The notes: generated by a model from the sequence alone, not told the origin. Positions 8,655 through 16,974 are shown, counted from the first letter of the stretch. The stretch: DNA of 64,000 nt from Galbibacter mesophilus (GCF_023721415.1 NZ_JAMQVC010000001.1:372001-436000), one strand, 5' to 3'. Numbers and translations: made by a program.

Positions 8655-8812
8655 TAGCTTTGTTTGAACAAATAGAAGAAATGACATTTTTTACCACATA
8701 TACAAAGTCTAATGTAAAATCGCTGCTTCGCAGTCGGTGCTTTTGTATGTTGTAGAAAATTACAATTATAAATTTATGAAAGCCCGACGCAAAAAGAACG
8801 TCGGGCTTTTTT
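8655..8812 (+). promoter_or_regulatory. Promoter and possible attenuator leader of the MFS gene
   Basis: A TAnnTTTG -7 element (TAGCTTTG, 8655-8662) predicts transcription from about 8669; no good -33 TTG is seen. The segment at 8733-8743 (GTCGGTGCTTT) can pair with 8779-8788 (AAAGCCCGAC) over ten base pairs with one bulge. That would block the 5' arm of the terminator at 8781-8807. A small CTGC/GCAG hairpin (8723-8733) partly overlaps the pairing segment. These mutually exclusive folds suggest an attenuator. An independent small RNA of about 140 nt is the alternative. Confidence 0.4.
8781..8812 (+). terminator. Intrinsic terminator just upstream of the MFS start
   Basis: A 9-bp GC-rich stem (AGCCCGACG at 8781-8789, CGTCGGGCT at 8799-8807) followed by a T run on the plus strand. 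It ends about 32 nt before the MFS start codon, and no plus-strand gene precedes it. Confidence 0.85.
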
Positions 8813-8843
8813 ATTGAACTTTTTTAATCAACCTTTCGTCCAA

Positions 8844-10046
8844 ATGAAGAAACTATACTTTGGATATATTTCATCCTTTCAAGGCCTCTCTAAAGAGGTT
8901 TGGTGGCTTGCGCTTATCACTTTAATTAACCGTGCCGGCACCATGGTTATACCGTTTTTATCGCTTTATCTTACGCAATCTTTAAACTTCAGCTTGGCGG
9001 AAGTAGGCTGGATAATGAGCTGTTTTGGACTCGGTTCGGTGGTGGGTTCTTGGATTGGCGGAAAATTGACAGACAGGATTGGTTATTATAAAATAATGGC
9101 ATTCAGTTTACTTTCTTCTGCCCTTTTCTTTGTATTGCTGCAGTTTTTCACTTCTTTTTGGAGTCTTTGCTTAGGAATTTTCCTGGTTATGTTAGTGGCG
9201 GATATGTTTCGCCCTGCGGTGTTTGTGGCATTAAGTGCCTACAGCAAACCCGAAAATAAGACCCGTTCGGTAACGTTAATCCGCTTAGCCATTAACTTAG
9301 GCTTTTCGGCTGGACCTGCCATTGGCGGACTCATCATTACCAACATAAGTTACGACGGACTTTTTTGGGTGGACGGGATTACATGCTTCTTTGCCGGAAT
9401 ATTATTGCTAAATGTTCTCAATCCGAAAAAAGCAAGAGTTTTGGATGAAGTTAAAAATGACAATCCCACTTCTGCTTACTCCGATTTTTTGTACTGGATA
9501 TTCTTTATCGCCATGATTATCTTCGGATTTATATTCTTACAGTATTTCTCTACCGTTCCACTTTATTACAAGGAAATATTTGCCTTGACGGAAGATGAAA
9601 TTGGATTGTTATTGGCCTTTAATGGCTTGTTGGTATTTATTTTTGAAATGCCCCTCGTGCAGTATTTCGAGAAAAAGTCATGGACATCCTTATCCAGCGT
9701 TATCTTCGGATTGATTTTAACATTCCTAAGCTTTTTGGTGCTAAACATGTTCCCGTTTTTAGGAATACTTATCGTTGGAATGATTTTGATGAGCTTCGGG
9801 GAAATGTTGGTATTTCCTTTTTCCAATGCTTTTGCACTAAAACGTGCCAAACGCGGCAATCAGGGGGAGTATTTAGCATTGTACAGCATTGCCTTTTCCT
9901 TTTCCCATATTCTTGCCCATAATTCCGGTTTTCACTTAATCGACATGTTCGGTTTTGAGTTTACATGGTATTTTATGGTTGTTTTGGGTATATTGGGTTG
10001 TTTGCTTTTAATGTACTTAAAAAGAAAACTTGCTATGGAAAATTAA
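8844..10046 (+). CDS. Major facilitator superfamily transporter
   Basis: 400 residues and about twelve transmembrane segments in two halves, an inner-membrane proton-linked transporter. The MFS loop 2-3 signature is present as GKLTDRIGYYK near residue 80. The first half contains NRAGTMVIPFLSLYL, common in multidrug-efflux-like (DHA) members, so export of a small molecule is plausible. ATG 8844 is preferred over the upstream TTG at 8814, because that TTG overlaps the T run of the terminator at 8781-8812. It may be controlled by that leader. Confidence 0.82.
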   Translation: MKKLYFGYISSFQGLSKEVWWLALITLINRAGTMVIPFLSLYLTQSLNFSLAEVGWIMSCFGLGSVVGSWIGGKLTDRIGYYKIMAFSLLSSALFFVLLQFFTSFWSLCLGIFLVMLVADMFRPAVFVALSAYSKPENKTRSVTLIRLAINLGFSAGPAIGGLIITNISYDGLFWVDGITCFFAGILLLNVLNPKKARVLDEVKNDNPTSAYSDFLYWIFFIAMIIFGFIFLQYFSTVPLYYKEIFALTEDEIGLLLAFNGLLVFIFEMPLVQYFEKKSWTSLSSVIFGLILTFLSFLVLNMFPFLGILIVGMILMSFGEMLVFPFSNAFALKRAKRGNQGEYLALYSIAFSFSHILAHNSGFHLIDMFGFEFTWYFMVVLGILGCLLLMYLKRKLAMEN

Positions 10047-10124
10047 AAATATGGAGAATAGCTATTCAGTTTAATGCAAAAAATAACGGCGAGAGCCTTC
10101 AACATAAGAGATAATTATTGACTA

Positions 10125-10639
10125 ATGGTAGAAAAGGAAACACTAAACCAAAAACTTATTGATGTTAAAACTGAAATTTACGATAAACTTTCTCTCGAAA
10201 TTTCTAAAATAAATAATGAAGTTGAAGGAACCGAATATGATGCTTGCCAATTTGAGCTTAATGGGTTGAAAATTATTTCTAGAAGCTCAAAATAACACCT
10301 AAAAAAGTTGGCCAATTCGTCACATTTTGGAAACGAAATCCAAATGGAAAAACAGAGCCCTATTCTGAAAATGACCAATTTGATTTTTACGTAATTAATA
10401 TAAAATCGGAAAATCGTTTCGGACAATTTGTATTCCCGAAATCCGAATTAATTAACAAAGGTTATGTAACCTCTGAAAAAAAGGATGGGAAAAGAGGGTT
10501 TAGAGTTTACCCTATTTGGGAAAAAGTGCTAAATAAACAGGCAGCAACAACACAGAAATGGCAGTTAAATTACTTTTATGAGATTAATGAAAAAACTGAT
10601 TTGAAAGCAGTAAGAAAGTTATACAACTGCGACGTATAG
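10125..10639 (+). pseudogene. MepB family protein, frameshifted
   Basis: An ATG at 10125 opens 56 codons ending in ISRSSK then TAA at 10293. The MepB homology continues at once in the frame shifted by one base: ITPKKVGQFVTFWKRN, then DFYVINI, FGQFVFP, GFRVYP and a stop at 10637. One extra A in the AAAA run near 10289-10292 would restore a single protein of about 171 residues, the normal MepB size. MepB proteins are small and of unknown biochemical function, first noted in a staphylococcal multidrug-export operon. The gene is either a recent pseudogene or a sequence error. Its stop touches the stop of the convergent methyltransferase. Confidence 0.8.
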
Positions 10640-11383
10640 TTACATTCTTCCAATTCTATAAAATACAGGGAACTTTAAAGAATATGTTTCTTTAGTTGTA
10701 AGTTTTGCCATAAAATCATCCACGGGATTTTTCTGATTCTTTTCTTTGTATTTTTTTACGGCAGACCAACTTTTCAGGTAGCCTTCCAACTGCTTGGGTG
10801 TCCAACGTACTTTTATTTCAAAATCTTTTGAAAGGGTTTCTTCCGTAAAAGGGAAGTCTACATTTTTATATTCTTTTTCAATATAAATGCGTTCTTTATC
10901 CCAAAAATCGCCAATAACATTCTCATAAAAATGAAATAGCTTCTCGTTAAATTCATCATCCCCTTTGTGTAGTCCGTAACCAAAAATAGCCAACAATCCG
11001 CCTGGTTTTAAAATCCGTTTGACTTCCGTAAAAAAAGCTTCAAAATCAAACCAATGAAAGGCTTGCCCCACCGTAATCAAATCAAAATAGTTATCGTAAA
11101 AAGGGGTTTGTTCCGCACGCGATACTCGATAATCAATATTATCAGCAGGAATAGCATTTTTTAATTGTTCTTCACTGATATCGATTCCATAAACCTGATC
11201 AAAACTATTTTTTAAAATATTAGCTATTTGTCCGTTTCCCGTACCAACATCCAAGGCTTTTTTGGAATAATGGACTTTTTTGACCAATTCAGAAATAAAA
11301 TCTTCAGGAAAAATAGGTCTAAAAGCAGCATAGTTTTCAGCTTCCGTAGAAAAATTATCAATCATCGCTTTCATAACTCTCAT
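10640..11383 (-). CDS. Class I SAM-dependent methyltransferase
   Basis: 247 residues with the methyltransferase type-11 core. Motif I is ALDVGTGNGQIA near residue 43. An acidic end of strand 2 (VYGIDIS) follows, then SRAEQTPFYDNYFDLITVGQAFHWFD, characteristic of the UbiE/trans-aconitate-like group. The substrate is unknown; the AFHWFD box is typical of small-acid or unassigned methyltransferases. The N-terminus carries three nearby methionines (11383, 11374, 11365), so the start is uncertain. No signal peptide is seen. It shares no operon partner: the next minus-strand gene stops upstream at 11408. Confidence 0.82.
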   Translation of the reverse strand: MRVMKAMIDNFSTEAENYAAFRPIFPEDFISELVKKVHYSKKALDVGTGNGQIANILKNSFDQVYGIDISEEQLKNAIPADNIDYRVSRAEQTPFYDNYFDLITVGQAFHWFDFEAFFTEVKRILKPGGLLAIFGYGLHKGDDEFNEKLFHFYENVIGDFWDKERIYIEKEYKNVDFPFTEETLSKDFEIKVRWTPKQLEGYLKSWSAVKKYKEKNQKNPVDDFMAKLTTKETYSLKFPVFYRIGRM

Positions 11384-11407
11384 TTTTTAGATTATTAAAC
11401 ACCAAAT

Positions 11408-12790
11408 TTAGTACATCGTATCAAACCCGTAAGATTCCAACAACTCATTATATTCCGGTTGAATTCGCAATAGCGTAATTCCGTCCTGTTGCCTTAACGT
11501 TTCTATATCTTTATAACCGTTTGCCAGCATTTTATCCAAGTAAAACAGTGCCATTCCATAGTCTCCACTTTGCACTGAATATTTTAAAATAGGATAGTAC
11601 GATTCGTAATCGGTGGGGTCAACAATTGTGCTATAAATAGAAAGATACAATAAATTTTGCGTCTGCTCTGGCTCTTTGTAAGATGTTTTCATTTCACTGG
11701 GAAGTATCTTCATAAAATTGAGAATCCTTTTACCCATTCGCTTTTTAACAGCACTGGCAGAATTAATGTACTCTTTATTTATGTCCGTAACTTCCCCTTC
11801 CCAATAGGACAAAGAATTTAATTCGCCAGAAGCAACGTCCTTGGGAAAGAAATTAACATAGTCTATGTAATAATTAGGTTCCACCATGTTTACGAAAGCG
11901 TGGTCACTCCGTTGCGAGCGATAGAGTTTAGTTCGCCGAATTTCTTTTTGAAGCTCTTTCAGCGTGTCTTTTTCAAAATAAAAACGATAGTTCTCCATCA
12001 TATCGTCCAAATCGTTATAAGCTCGGTACATTTCCAGCTGCGTTCTTAAAGTTTCATTATACGCAAGGTCTTCAGCATAAAATTGAGCGATTTCTTCATC
12101 ATTCCTCGGAATAATATTTCTTGTCATGGACTGAAGGGTAAGCAAGCGTACCGCCTTATTAATAGTTTCTTTTGGAGGCCAGACATGTCCGCCGGAGAAA
12201 AACACTAACTCGGCATCAAATTTGCGTTTGGTAAGGTATTCATCGGCAAGTTTCATCTCCCGATAATTAAAATCTTCATCCCCAACAACTCCCACAAACA
12301 AGAAATTATTTTTCTTTGGAGTATACATTTCATTATTGGCGAACGAAGCACCACAGGCTATTACACCTTTCACATTTTTTGAAATCACGGCAATAGTCAC
12401 CGCCAAACGGGCACCCCCGGAAAATCCCGCGACATAAATATTATTTTCGTCTGCACTGTAAGCCTGCAAAACTTCCGCATAAAAGTTACGAGCTATATTG
12501 AGATTCTCTTGATAAGTGCTATTCTTTACGCCATTGGAAGCAGCTATGATGTAACCATATTTTTCAGAAGCTTCCTTAAACTTTTCAGTAGCCAAAGCAC
12601 CCCTCCCATTGGGATCGAAAACCAAAATTACGGGCCATTTTCTATCACTTGTATAGTCCGTTGGAAGATAAACCGAATAAGTATCCTTGGAATGCGTAAT
12701 GGAAAGTGCATCCGTTACTTTACCTAACACAGGTTTTTCTTGGCTCCAGGCAAGGGAAGTCAGAAAAAATAAAATCAACAGTTTTTTCAT
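11408..12790 (-). CDS. Secreted alpha/beta-hydrolase-like protein with C-terminal helical region
   Basis: 460 residues. A signal peptide (KKLLILFFLTSLAWSQ) indicates export. Residues about 35-230 form an alpha/beta-hydrolase (esterase/PHB-depolymerase-like) domain. It contains VILVFDPNGRG, the nucleophile elbow GFSGGAR near residue 125, and a GGHVWPP stretch that would supply the catalytic His. The remaining 220 residues are helical and charged, resembling tetratricopeptide-like repeats, and contain no second enzyme motif. Substrate unknown. It lies 24 bp upstream of the methyltransferase in transcription order, so the two may be cotranscribed. Confidence 0.75.
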   Translation of the reverse strand: MKKLLILFFLTSLAWSQEKPVLGKVTDALSITHSKDTYSVYLPTDYTSDRKWPVILVFDPNGRGALATEKFKEASEKYGYIIAASNGVKNSTYQENLNIARNFYAEVLQAYSADENNIYVAGFSGGARLAVTIAVISKNVKGVIACGASFANNEMYTPKKNNFLFVGVVGDEDFNYREMKLADEYLTKRKFDAELVFFSGGHVWPPKETINKAVRLLTLQSMTRNIIPRNDEEIAQFYAEDLAYNETLRTQLEMYRAYNDLDDMMENYRFYFEKDTLKELQKEIRRTKLYRSQRSDHAFVNMVEPNYYIDYVNFFPKDVASGELNSLSYWEGEVTDINKEYINSASAVKKRMGKRILNFMKILPSEMKTSYKEPEQTQNLLYLSIYSTIVDPTDYESYYPILKYSVQSGDYGMALFYLDKMLANGYKDIETLRQQDGITLLRIQPEYNELLESYGFDTMY

Positions 12791-13032
12791 AAAAGCTTAT
12801 CAAACGTAAATTCAGCAAAAAAGTTGCCATTAAATTTATTCATAAAAATACACATCTATTAAACTTAGAGGAATTTTTATTTATATCAGTCACCCTATTG
12901 CACTACCTCAAACTTTAAATTTAGCCCAATTAAATGTTAAGATATTCTTTATTGAGTATCCTTTAACACCTTATTTCCCGTAAAATATGGATATTTAAGT
13001 AGAATCAAATCAGTAATTTAAAAATATCAACT

Positions 13033-13434
13033 ATGAAAATCCAAGCATATTTAGCATTTAAAAATCAATGTGAAGAAGCACTCAATTATTATAAAAACAT
13101 ATTTGGTGGCGAAGTAATTAACAAACAGACTTACGAGGACAAGAAAATCGACATTCCTGAAAGTTATAGACACAATCTACAACATGCCGAATTGAAAGGA
13201 AAAGGCTTTCACTTTATGGCCTACGACGCAGCGCCAGACACGCCTATAACTTCTGGTTCTAATTTGTACATGAGTATCGATGCAGACTCCAAAGACGAAG
13301 CTGCCGAGATTTTTAAAAAACTGAGTAGCGGAGGAAGTGTTCATCAACCGTTTGAAAAATCCAGTTGGGGAGATTATTACGGAAGATGTACCGACAAATA
13401 CAATATTCAATGGATGGTAAATGCAAAAGAATAA
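13033..13434 (+). CDS. VOC family (PhnB/glyoxalase-like) protein
   Basis: 133 residues of the vicinal-oxygen-chelate fold, PhnB-like subgroup. It begins MKIQAYLAFKNQCEEALNYY, the usual opening of this group, continues with HAELKGKGFHFMAYDA, and ends with SSWGDYYGRCTDKYNIQWM. Despite the historical name these are not demethylases, and most members have no known reaction. The protein is cytoplasmic and apparently monocistronic, with its own terminator. It is divergent from the hydrolase gene; the 242-bp gap between them holds no recognisable motif. Confidence 0.88.
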   Translation: MKIQAYLAFKNQCEEALNYYKNIFGGEVINKQTYEDKKIDIPESYRHNLQHAELKGKGFHFMAYDAAPDTPITSGSNLYMSIDADSKDEAAEIFKKLSSGGSVHQPFEKSSWGDYYGRCTDKYNIQWMVNAKE

Positions 13435-13459
13435 GTTAACCATTCTTATTAAAGAAACT

Positions 13460-13487
13460 AAAATCAGCTTTCGAGCTGATTTTTTTT
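13460..13487 (+). terminator. Intrinsic terminator of the VOC gene
   Basis: A 10-bp stem AAAATCAGCT/AGCTGATTTT with a TTCG tetraloop, followed by a T run. Confidence 0.9.
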
Positions 13488-13619
13488 ATTCCGATTTCAC
13501 CTACAAAACTGTTAAAAAAACTTTTCAATTCTCTAAAATGACATCCATTTCTTTATTTTTCGAAATAAAATTGAATATTTTTAAAGCCGTTTAGAAAATT
13601 AACTAACTAATAAAAAACA

Positions 13620-14585
13620 ATGAAACGTAGACAATTTGTAAACACCACTGCCAAATCCAGCCTTGCTTTAACCTTTTTAGGAGCTATGGCTTGTAAAGAA
13701 CAAAGTAAGAAAGAAACTTCTGAAGTTGTTGAAGAGGCCATTAAGAAAGACGAAGCTTTATTTTTTCAAATCTCTTTGGCACAGTGGTCGTTACACCGAG
13801 CCTTAAAATCTGGAGAAATGGATAATTTAGAATTTGCTGCCAAAGCAAAATCATTAGGATGTGAAGGCTTGGAATATGTAAATCAATTCTTTGGAGATAA
13901 AGCAAAAGATACCGCTTACTTGAACCAAATGAATGACAGAGCAAAATCTGAGGGTGTTGAAAACGTGCTTATCATGATCGACGGGGAAGGACAATTGGCT
14001 GATGCAGAAGCTAAAAAAAGACTGGAAGCAGTAGAAAATCATTACAAATGGGTGGAAGCTGCCAATTATTTAGGCTGTCATTCTATCCGTGTAAATATAG
14101 GTGGCGGAAAAGAAATGGAAGAGGCTGCCAAAGCAGGAATAGACTCTTTACAAAAACTGTCTGAATTTGCGGCTCAGGAAAATATAAATGTAATTGTAGA
14201 AAACCACGGCGGATTTTCCTCGAACGCATCTTGGGTGGCCGGGATAATGGAAAAAGTTGACATGGAAAATTGCGGTACCTTACCCGATTTTGGTAATTTC
14301 TGTATTGAACGAGGAAAAGACAGCTGTGCGGAAGAATACGATCGTTACAAAGGCGTTAAAGAATTGCTACCTTACGCCAAAGCTATTAGTGCTAAATCTC
14401 ACGATTTTAATGCTGAAGGAAATGAAACCCATACCGATTTTCTAAAAATGATGAAAATGGTAAAAGACAGCGGCTACAAAGGTTTTGTTGGTATCGAATA
14501 CGAAGGTGGTAATTTATCTGAAGAAAAAGGGATCATTGCAACCCGTGATTTATTGATTAAAGTTGGGAAACAACTATCTGCCTAA
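13620..14585 (+). CDS. Tat-exported sugar phosphate isomerase/epimerase (xylose-isomerase-like TIM barrel)
   Basis: 321 residues. The N-terminus MKRRQFVNTTAKSSLAL is a twin-arginine signal and ends in MAC, a possible lipobox, so the protein is exported and perhaps lipid-anchored. The body is an AP-endonuclease-2/xylose-isomerase barrel: AQWSLHRAL near residue 60, VIVENHGG near 195 and TLPDFGNFC near 220 supply metal ligands (Glu, His, Asp). A late glutamate lies in FVGIEYEGG. Such exported Bacteroidota members act on sugars or inositols together with Gfo/Idh/MocA enzymes. The substrate here is unknown. Confidence 0.85.
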   Translation: MKRRQFVNTTAKSSLALTFLGAMACKEQSKKETSEVVEEAIKKDEALFFQISLAQWSLHRALKSGEMDNLEFAAKAKSLGCEGLEYVNQFFGDKAKDTAYLNQMNDRAKSEGVENVLIMIDGEGQLADAEAKKRLEAVENHYKWVEAANYLGCHSIRVNIGGGKEMEEAAKAGIDSLQKLSEFAAQENINVIVENHGGFSSNASWVAGIMEKVDMENCGTLPDFGNFCIERGKDSCAEEYDRYKGVKELLPYAKAISAKSHDFNAEGNETHTDFLKMMKMVKDSGYKGFVGIEYEGGNLSEEKGIIATRDLLIKVGKQLSA

Positions 14586-14607
14586 ATCATAAAAGAATAT
14601 ATTGAAG

Positions 14608-14643
14608 GCCCAAAATGCAAAATGTTGTTTTGGGCTTTCTTTA
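14608..14643 (+). terminator. Intrinsic terminator after the epimerase gene
   Basis: Stem GCCCAAAA (14608-14615) with TTTTGGGC (14628-14635), then a T-rich tract. It lies between convergent genes. Confidence 0.85.
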
Positions 14644-14666
14644 TTTTATTTTCTACCGGAAGACAC

Positions 14667-15044
14667 TCATTCTTTAACGATTTCTCCGCCACTTTCTTCC
14701 CATTCGTCAAAACCTCCCCGCAAGTCAACCAAATCTTTAAATCCTAAAGAGTCAAGAATTTTAGACGCTTTAGCGCTACGTCCACCAGCTTTGCAATAAA
14801 CATACACCTTTTTATCCCTGGTAAGTTTGCTTACTTTTTCAGCAAAATCTTCAGATTTATAATCAATATTCTGGGCGTTTTTCAAATGGCCGCTAGAAAA
14901 CTCCTCTGGTGTTCGAACATCGATTAAAATCGATTCTGAAGTATCCTTCAATTTAAAATCAGAAATATTCATTTCATTAACTTGAGCCGTAAGTTGCTGA
15001 ACTGAAATTATTAATAGGAAATATATTATATATTTTATTTTCAT
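14667..15044 (-). CDS. Secreted single-domain rhodanese-like protein
   Basis: 125 residues from the ATG at 15044. That start is preferred because it gives a normal signal peptide (MKIKYIIYFLLIISVQQLTAQ), while a longer upstream reading lacks sense. One rhodanese domain follows. LIDVRTPEEFSSGHLKNAQNID is the entry motif, and VYVYCKAGGRSAKA holds the active-site loop with cysteine (CKAGGRS). These domains carry persulfide sulfur; periplasmic single-domain forms are common in Flavobacteriaceae but their acceptor is unknown. It is divergent from the sigma-factor gene. Confidence 0.9.
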   Translation of the reverse strand: MKIKYIIYFLLIISVQQLTAQVNEMNISDFKLKDTSESILIDVRTPEEFSSGHLKNAQNIDYKSEDFAEKVSKLTRDKKVYVYCKAGGRSAKASKILDSLGFKDLVDLRGGFDEWEESGGEIVKE

Positions 15045-15114
15045 GCCTTTGGTGTAAAAAAAAGTTATACCGCAAAGTACAGAATAACAAACGTGTTTTT
15101 TAAACTTTTTGTTA

Positions 15115-15122
15115 TACTTTTG
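15115..15122 (+). promoter_or_regulatory. TAnnTTTG promoter element of the sigma-factor gene
   Basis: TACTTTTG matches the Bacteroidota -7 consensus. It lies inside the longest reading frame of the sigma gene, which argues that translation starts downstream at the GTG at 15141. Confidence 0.5.
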
Positions 15123-15140
15123 AAAGAAAATTACAACTTC

Positions 15141-15701
15141 GTGGCCAAAAACCAACTTAATCCCTCCAAATGGGTAGATCTCTATGCAGACTACCTTTTT
15201 AACTATACCATCTCTCGGGTAAACGATACCATTGTTGCAGAAGATTTGGTACAGGAAACCTTTTTGGCTGGGTTAAAATCGGCTAAAAACTTTAAAGGAG
15301 AAGCCGCAGAACGTACTTGGTTGATTTCTATATTGAAAAGAAAAATTATTGATCATTATCGGAAAATTAATTCGAAAAAAGGAAAAGCCGAAGTTAAAAT
15401 GGGCTATTCTAATCGAAATGAAGAGGAAGGCGATTGGCTGGAAGACCGAGTAGCAGACCCCTTTGATATGAATGCCGAAGATGTGCTTCAAAACGAAGAG
15501 TTGGGTGTGGCCATTCAAGAATGTTTAATGAAATTGCCTAAAAAACAGGCCGATGTTTTTATAAAAAAAACGATTGAAGGAATGGAAACCGAAGATATTT
15601 GTAAAGAATTAAATATCTCCGCGTCTAATTTATGGGTAATTATCCATCGAGCAAGAACTGCGTTAATGGATTGTTTGGAAAATAATTGGTTTAAAAAATG
15701 A
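15141..15701 (+). CDS. Sigma-70 family (ECF-type) RNA polymerase sigma factor
   Basis: About 186 residues from a GTG at 15141 (reading VAKNQLNPSKWVDLYADYL). An earlier in-frame GTG at 15093 lies upstream of the putative promoter. Region 2 is seen in YADYLFNYTISRV and DLVQETFLAG, region 2.4 in ERTWLISILKRKIIDHYRK. Region 4 follows a linker in LPKKQADVFIKKTIEGMETEDIC with helix-turn-helix ISASNLWVIIHRAR. These are group-4 sigma factors that redirect RNA polymerase. The target is not shown by sequence. The stop overlaps the next start (ATGA), so the pair is translationally coupled. Confidence 0.9.
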   Translation: MAKNQLNPSKWVDLYADYLFNYTISRVNDTIVAEDLVQETFLAGLKSAKNFKGEAAERTWLISILKRKIIDHYRKINSKKGKAEVKMGYSNRNEEEGDWLEDRVADPFDMNAEDVLQNEELGVAIQECLMKLPKKQADVFIKKTIEGMETEDICKELNISASNLWVIIHRARTALMDCLENNWFKK

Positions 15702-15952
15702 GTACAAAAAAAAGCACTTTCTTTATCTCTTGCGAAGAGGCCAAGCATATTTGTGATAAAGTTCAATATGGCGAAGCCAGTATTTGGGAACGATTAAAAC
15801 TAAATCTTCGTCTTCTATGGTGTCGAGCAACAAAATCTTACACGAAACGTAACGGGACACTCACCAAACTTTGTAACGAAGCTCAAATTAAAACCCTCAA
15901 TGAAGAGAAGAAAAATGAAATGAAAAAACGTCTTGAATCGCAAGAAGTTTAA
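15698..15952 (+). CDS. Small cysteine-containing protein coupled to the sigma factor
   Basis: 84 residues, hydrophilic, with no membrane segment. It begins MSTKKSTFFISCEEAKHICDK and has four cysteines (SCEEAKHIC, LWCRATKSY, KLCNEA). The position, overlapping the sigma gene by four bases, is where cytoplasmic zinc-binding anti-sigma factors are usually found. The cysteine pattern only partly resembles the H-x3-C-x2-C zinc motif: a threonine stands where the second cysteine would be. A role as anti-sigma or sigma co-regulator is inference. Its stop overlaps the stop of the convergent UbiA-like gene. Confidence 0.75.
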   Translation: MSTKKSTFFISCEEAKHICDKVQYGEASIWERLKLNLRLLWCRATKSYTKRNGTLTKLCNEAQIKTLNEEKKNEMKKRLESQEV

Positions 15953-16764
15953 ATAGCCCACAACAGCAGCCACCAAATCACAGAAATACTCTCCACGAAA
16001 AATCTTGAAAAATAGCTGGATTGTTCTTTTTTAGCAAAAACTACTGCTAAAACCAACAAGCCACTAATGATCGATTCGACCACTAAATTATCCATTCCGA
16101 AGAAATGGCTTTTAACTATTGCAATAATCAAGAATAAAATAGTTAACACCCCTCCAAAAACCTTAACTCCTTTCTCCCCAAGCACCTGCGGAAGTGTTCG
16201 CAACCAAGGTTCATCCGCTTTTAAATCCCTGATTTCAAAAGGTATCATTAAAATAATAATGAACAAAAAGCGCTGTAAAAACTCTAGAAATCCAATCCAT
16301 TCTATTTTTGAATCGCTATTCAGTAATGGCAAAATTACGGTAGAAACAGACCAAGTTATTGCAACAATATAAATTTTCACCCCCTTTAGACTTCTAAAAT
16401 TTTGTTTTGAAGAAATAGCGGGGACTACATACAAAAAGGCCAAAAGGACCAACACAGAAGCGATTATAACTGTAATAGCCTGTAATTGAAACACAAAATA
16501 CAGCGCTACTAAAAAGCAAATTGCACTAAATAACTGTATGGATCGAATGTACTTTTGCGTTACAAAAATATAATGTTTTGCAAGCGGACTGTATTTTATA
16601 AAACTGTACTCCACAATAGTTCCAAAAAACAAAGCATAACTCAACGCATCATCAAATGGCAATCCTAAATTGTAAAAGGTAACCTGTGCCAACGCAAAAA
16701 CGCTCAAACCCACATGAATACTAGTATCCAAATAAAAATCAAAAATGCGTTTAAGTAGCTTCAT
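15949..16764 (-). CDS. UbiA-like integral membrane protein
   Basis: 271 residues with about eight hydrophobic helices. The second aspartate motif of UbiA prenyltransferases is recognisable as PFEIRDLKAD near residue 178 (D-x3-D). The first one, N-D-x2-D-x3-D, is not: its expected position in the N-terminal third reads VEYSFIKYSPLAKHY. The family normally moves an isoprenyl chain onto an aromatic acceptor in the membrane. With half of the magnesium-diphosphate site missing, this protein may be inactive or do something else. It is monocistronic and convergent with the sigma pair. Confidence 0.65.
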   Translation of the reverse strand: MKLLKRIFDFYLDTSIHVGLSVFALAQVTFYNLGLPFDDALSYALFFGTIVEYSFIKYSPLAKHYIFVTQKYIRSIQLFSAICFLVALYFVFQLQAITVIIASVLVLLAFLYVVPAISSKQNFRSLKGVKIYIVAITWSVSTVILPLLNSDSKIEWIGFLEFLQRFLFIIILMIPFEIRDLKADEPWLRTLPQVLGEKGVKVFGGVLTILFLIIAIVKSHFFGMDNLVVESIISGLLVLAVVFAKKEQSSYFSRFFVESISVIWWLLLWAI

Positions 16765-16863
16765 TTCAATAAAATAGACAGCAAAATGTTAATTCTGTTA
16801 TTGGGTGTTCAAAACTTTAGTTAAAGCCATTTTAAAAGTACTTTTTTTAACCATAATTATGTG

Positions 16864-16871
16864 TACTTTTG
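16864..16871 (+). promoter_or_regulatory. gcvP promoter -7 element
   Basis: TACTTTTG matches TAnnTTTG. The -33 position is T-rich but lacks a clear TTTG. Transcription from about 16878 would give a leader of about 120 nt. Confidence 0.6.
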
Positions 16872-16883
16872 CGCAAAATCAAC

Positions 16884-16974
16884 TACCTGAAAGTTAATTT
16901 TCTAGGTATACAAAGGAAAACAAATTAATTCTTTTCGGCCAATAAAACCGAAGGAACAAGCCCTCCCAGAGGGC
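16884..16974 (+). promoter_or_regulatory. Structured 5' leader of gcvP, three hairpins
   Basis: Three successive hairpins: TACCTGAAA/TTTTCTAGGTA (16884-16908), TTCGG/CCGAA (16934-16952) and GCCCTC/GAGGGC with a CCA loop (16960-16974). The string CCGAAGGAACAAG followed by GGGCAAAA resembles conserved parts of the glycine aptamer. The 5' GGAGAG strand and its CUCUC partner are missing, so I do not call a canonical glycine riboswitch. Control of a glycine-cleavage gene makes a related RNA plausible. Confidence 0.4.

Noticed and set aside
10178-10426. Minus-strand 82-codon frame
   Set aside because: Antisense to the mepB homology, which is clearly on the plus strand.
14602-14799. Plus-strand 65-codon frame after the epimerase
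   Set aside because: It runs through the terminator and into the antisense of the rhodanese gene.
16884-16974. Canonical glycine riboswitch
   Set aside because: Only the CCGAAGGAACAA and GGCAAAA strings fit; the pairing strands GGAGAG and CUCUC are missing. Listed as a structured leader only.
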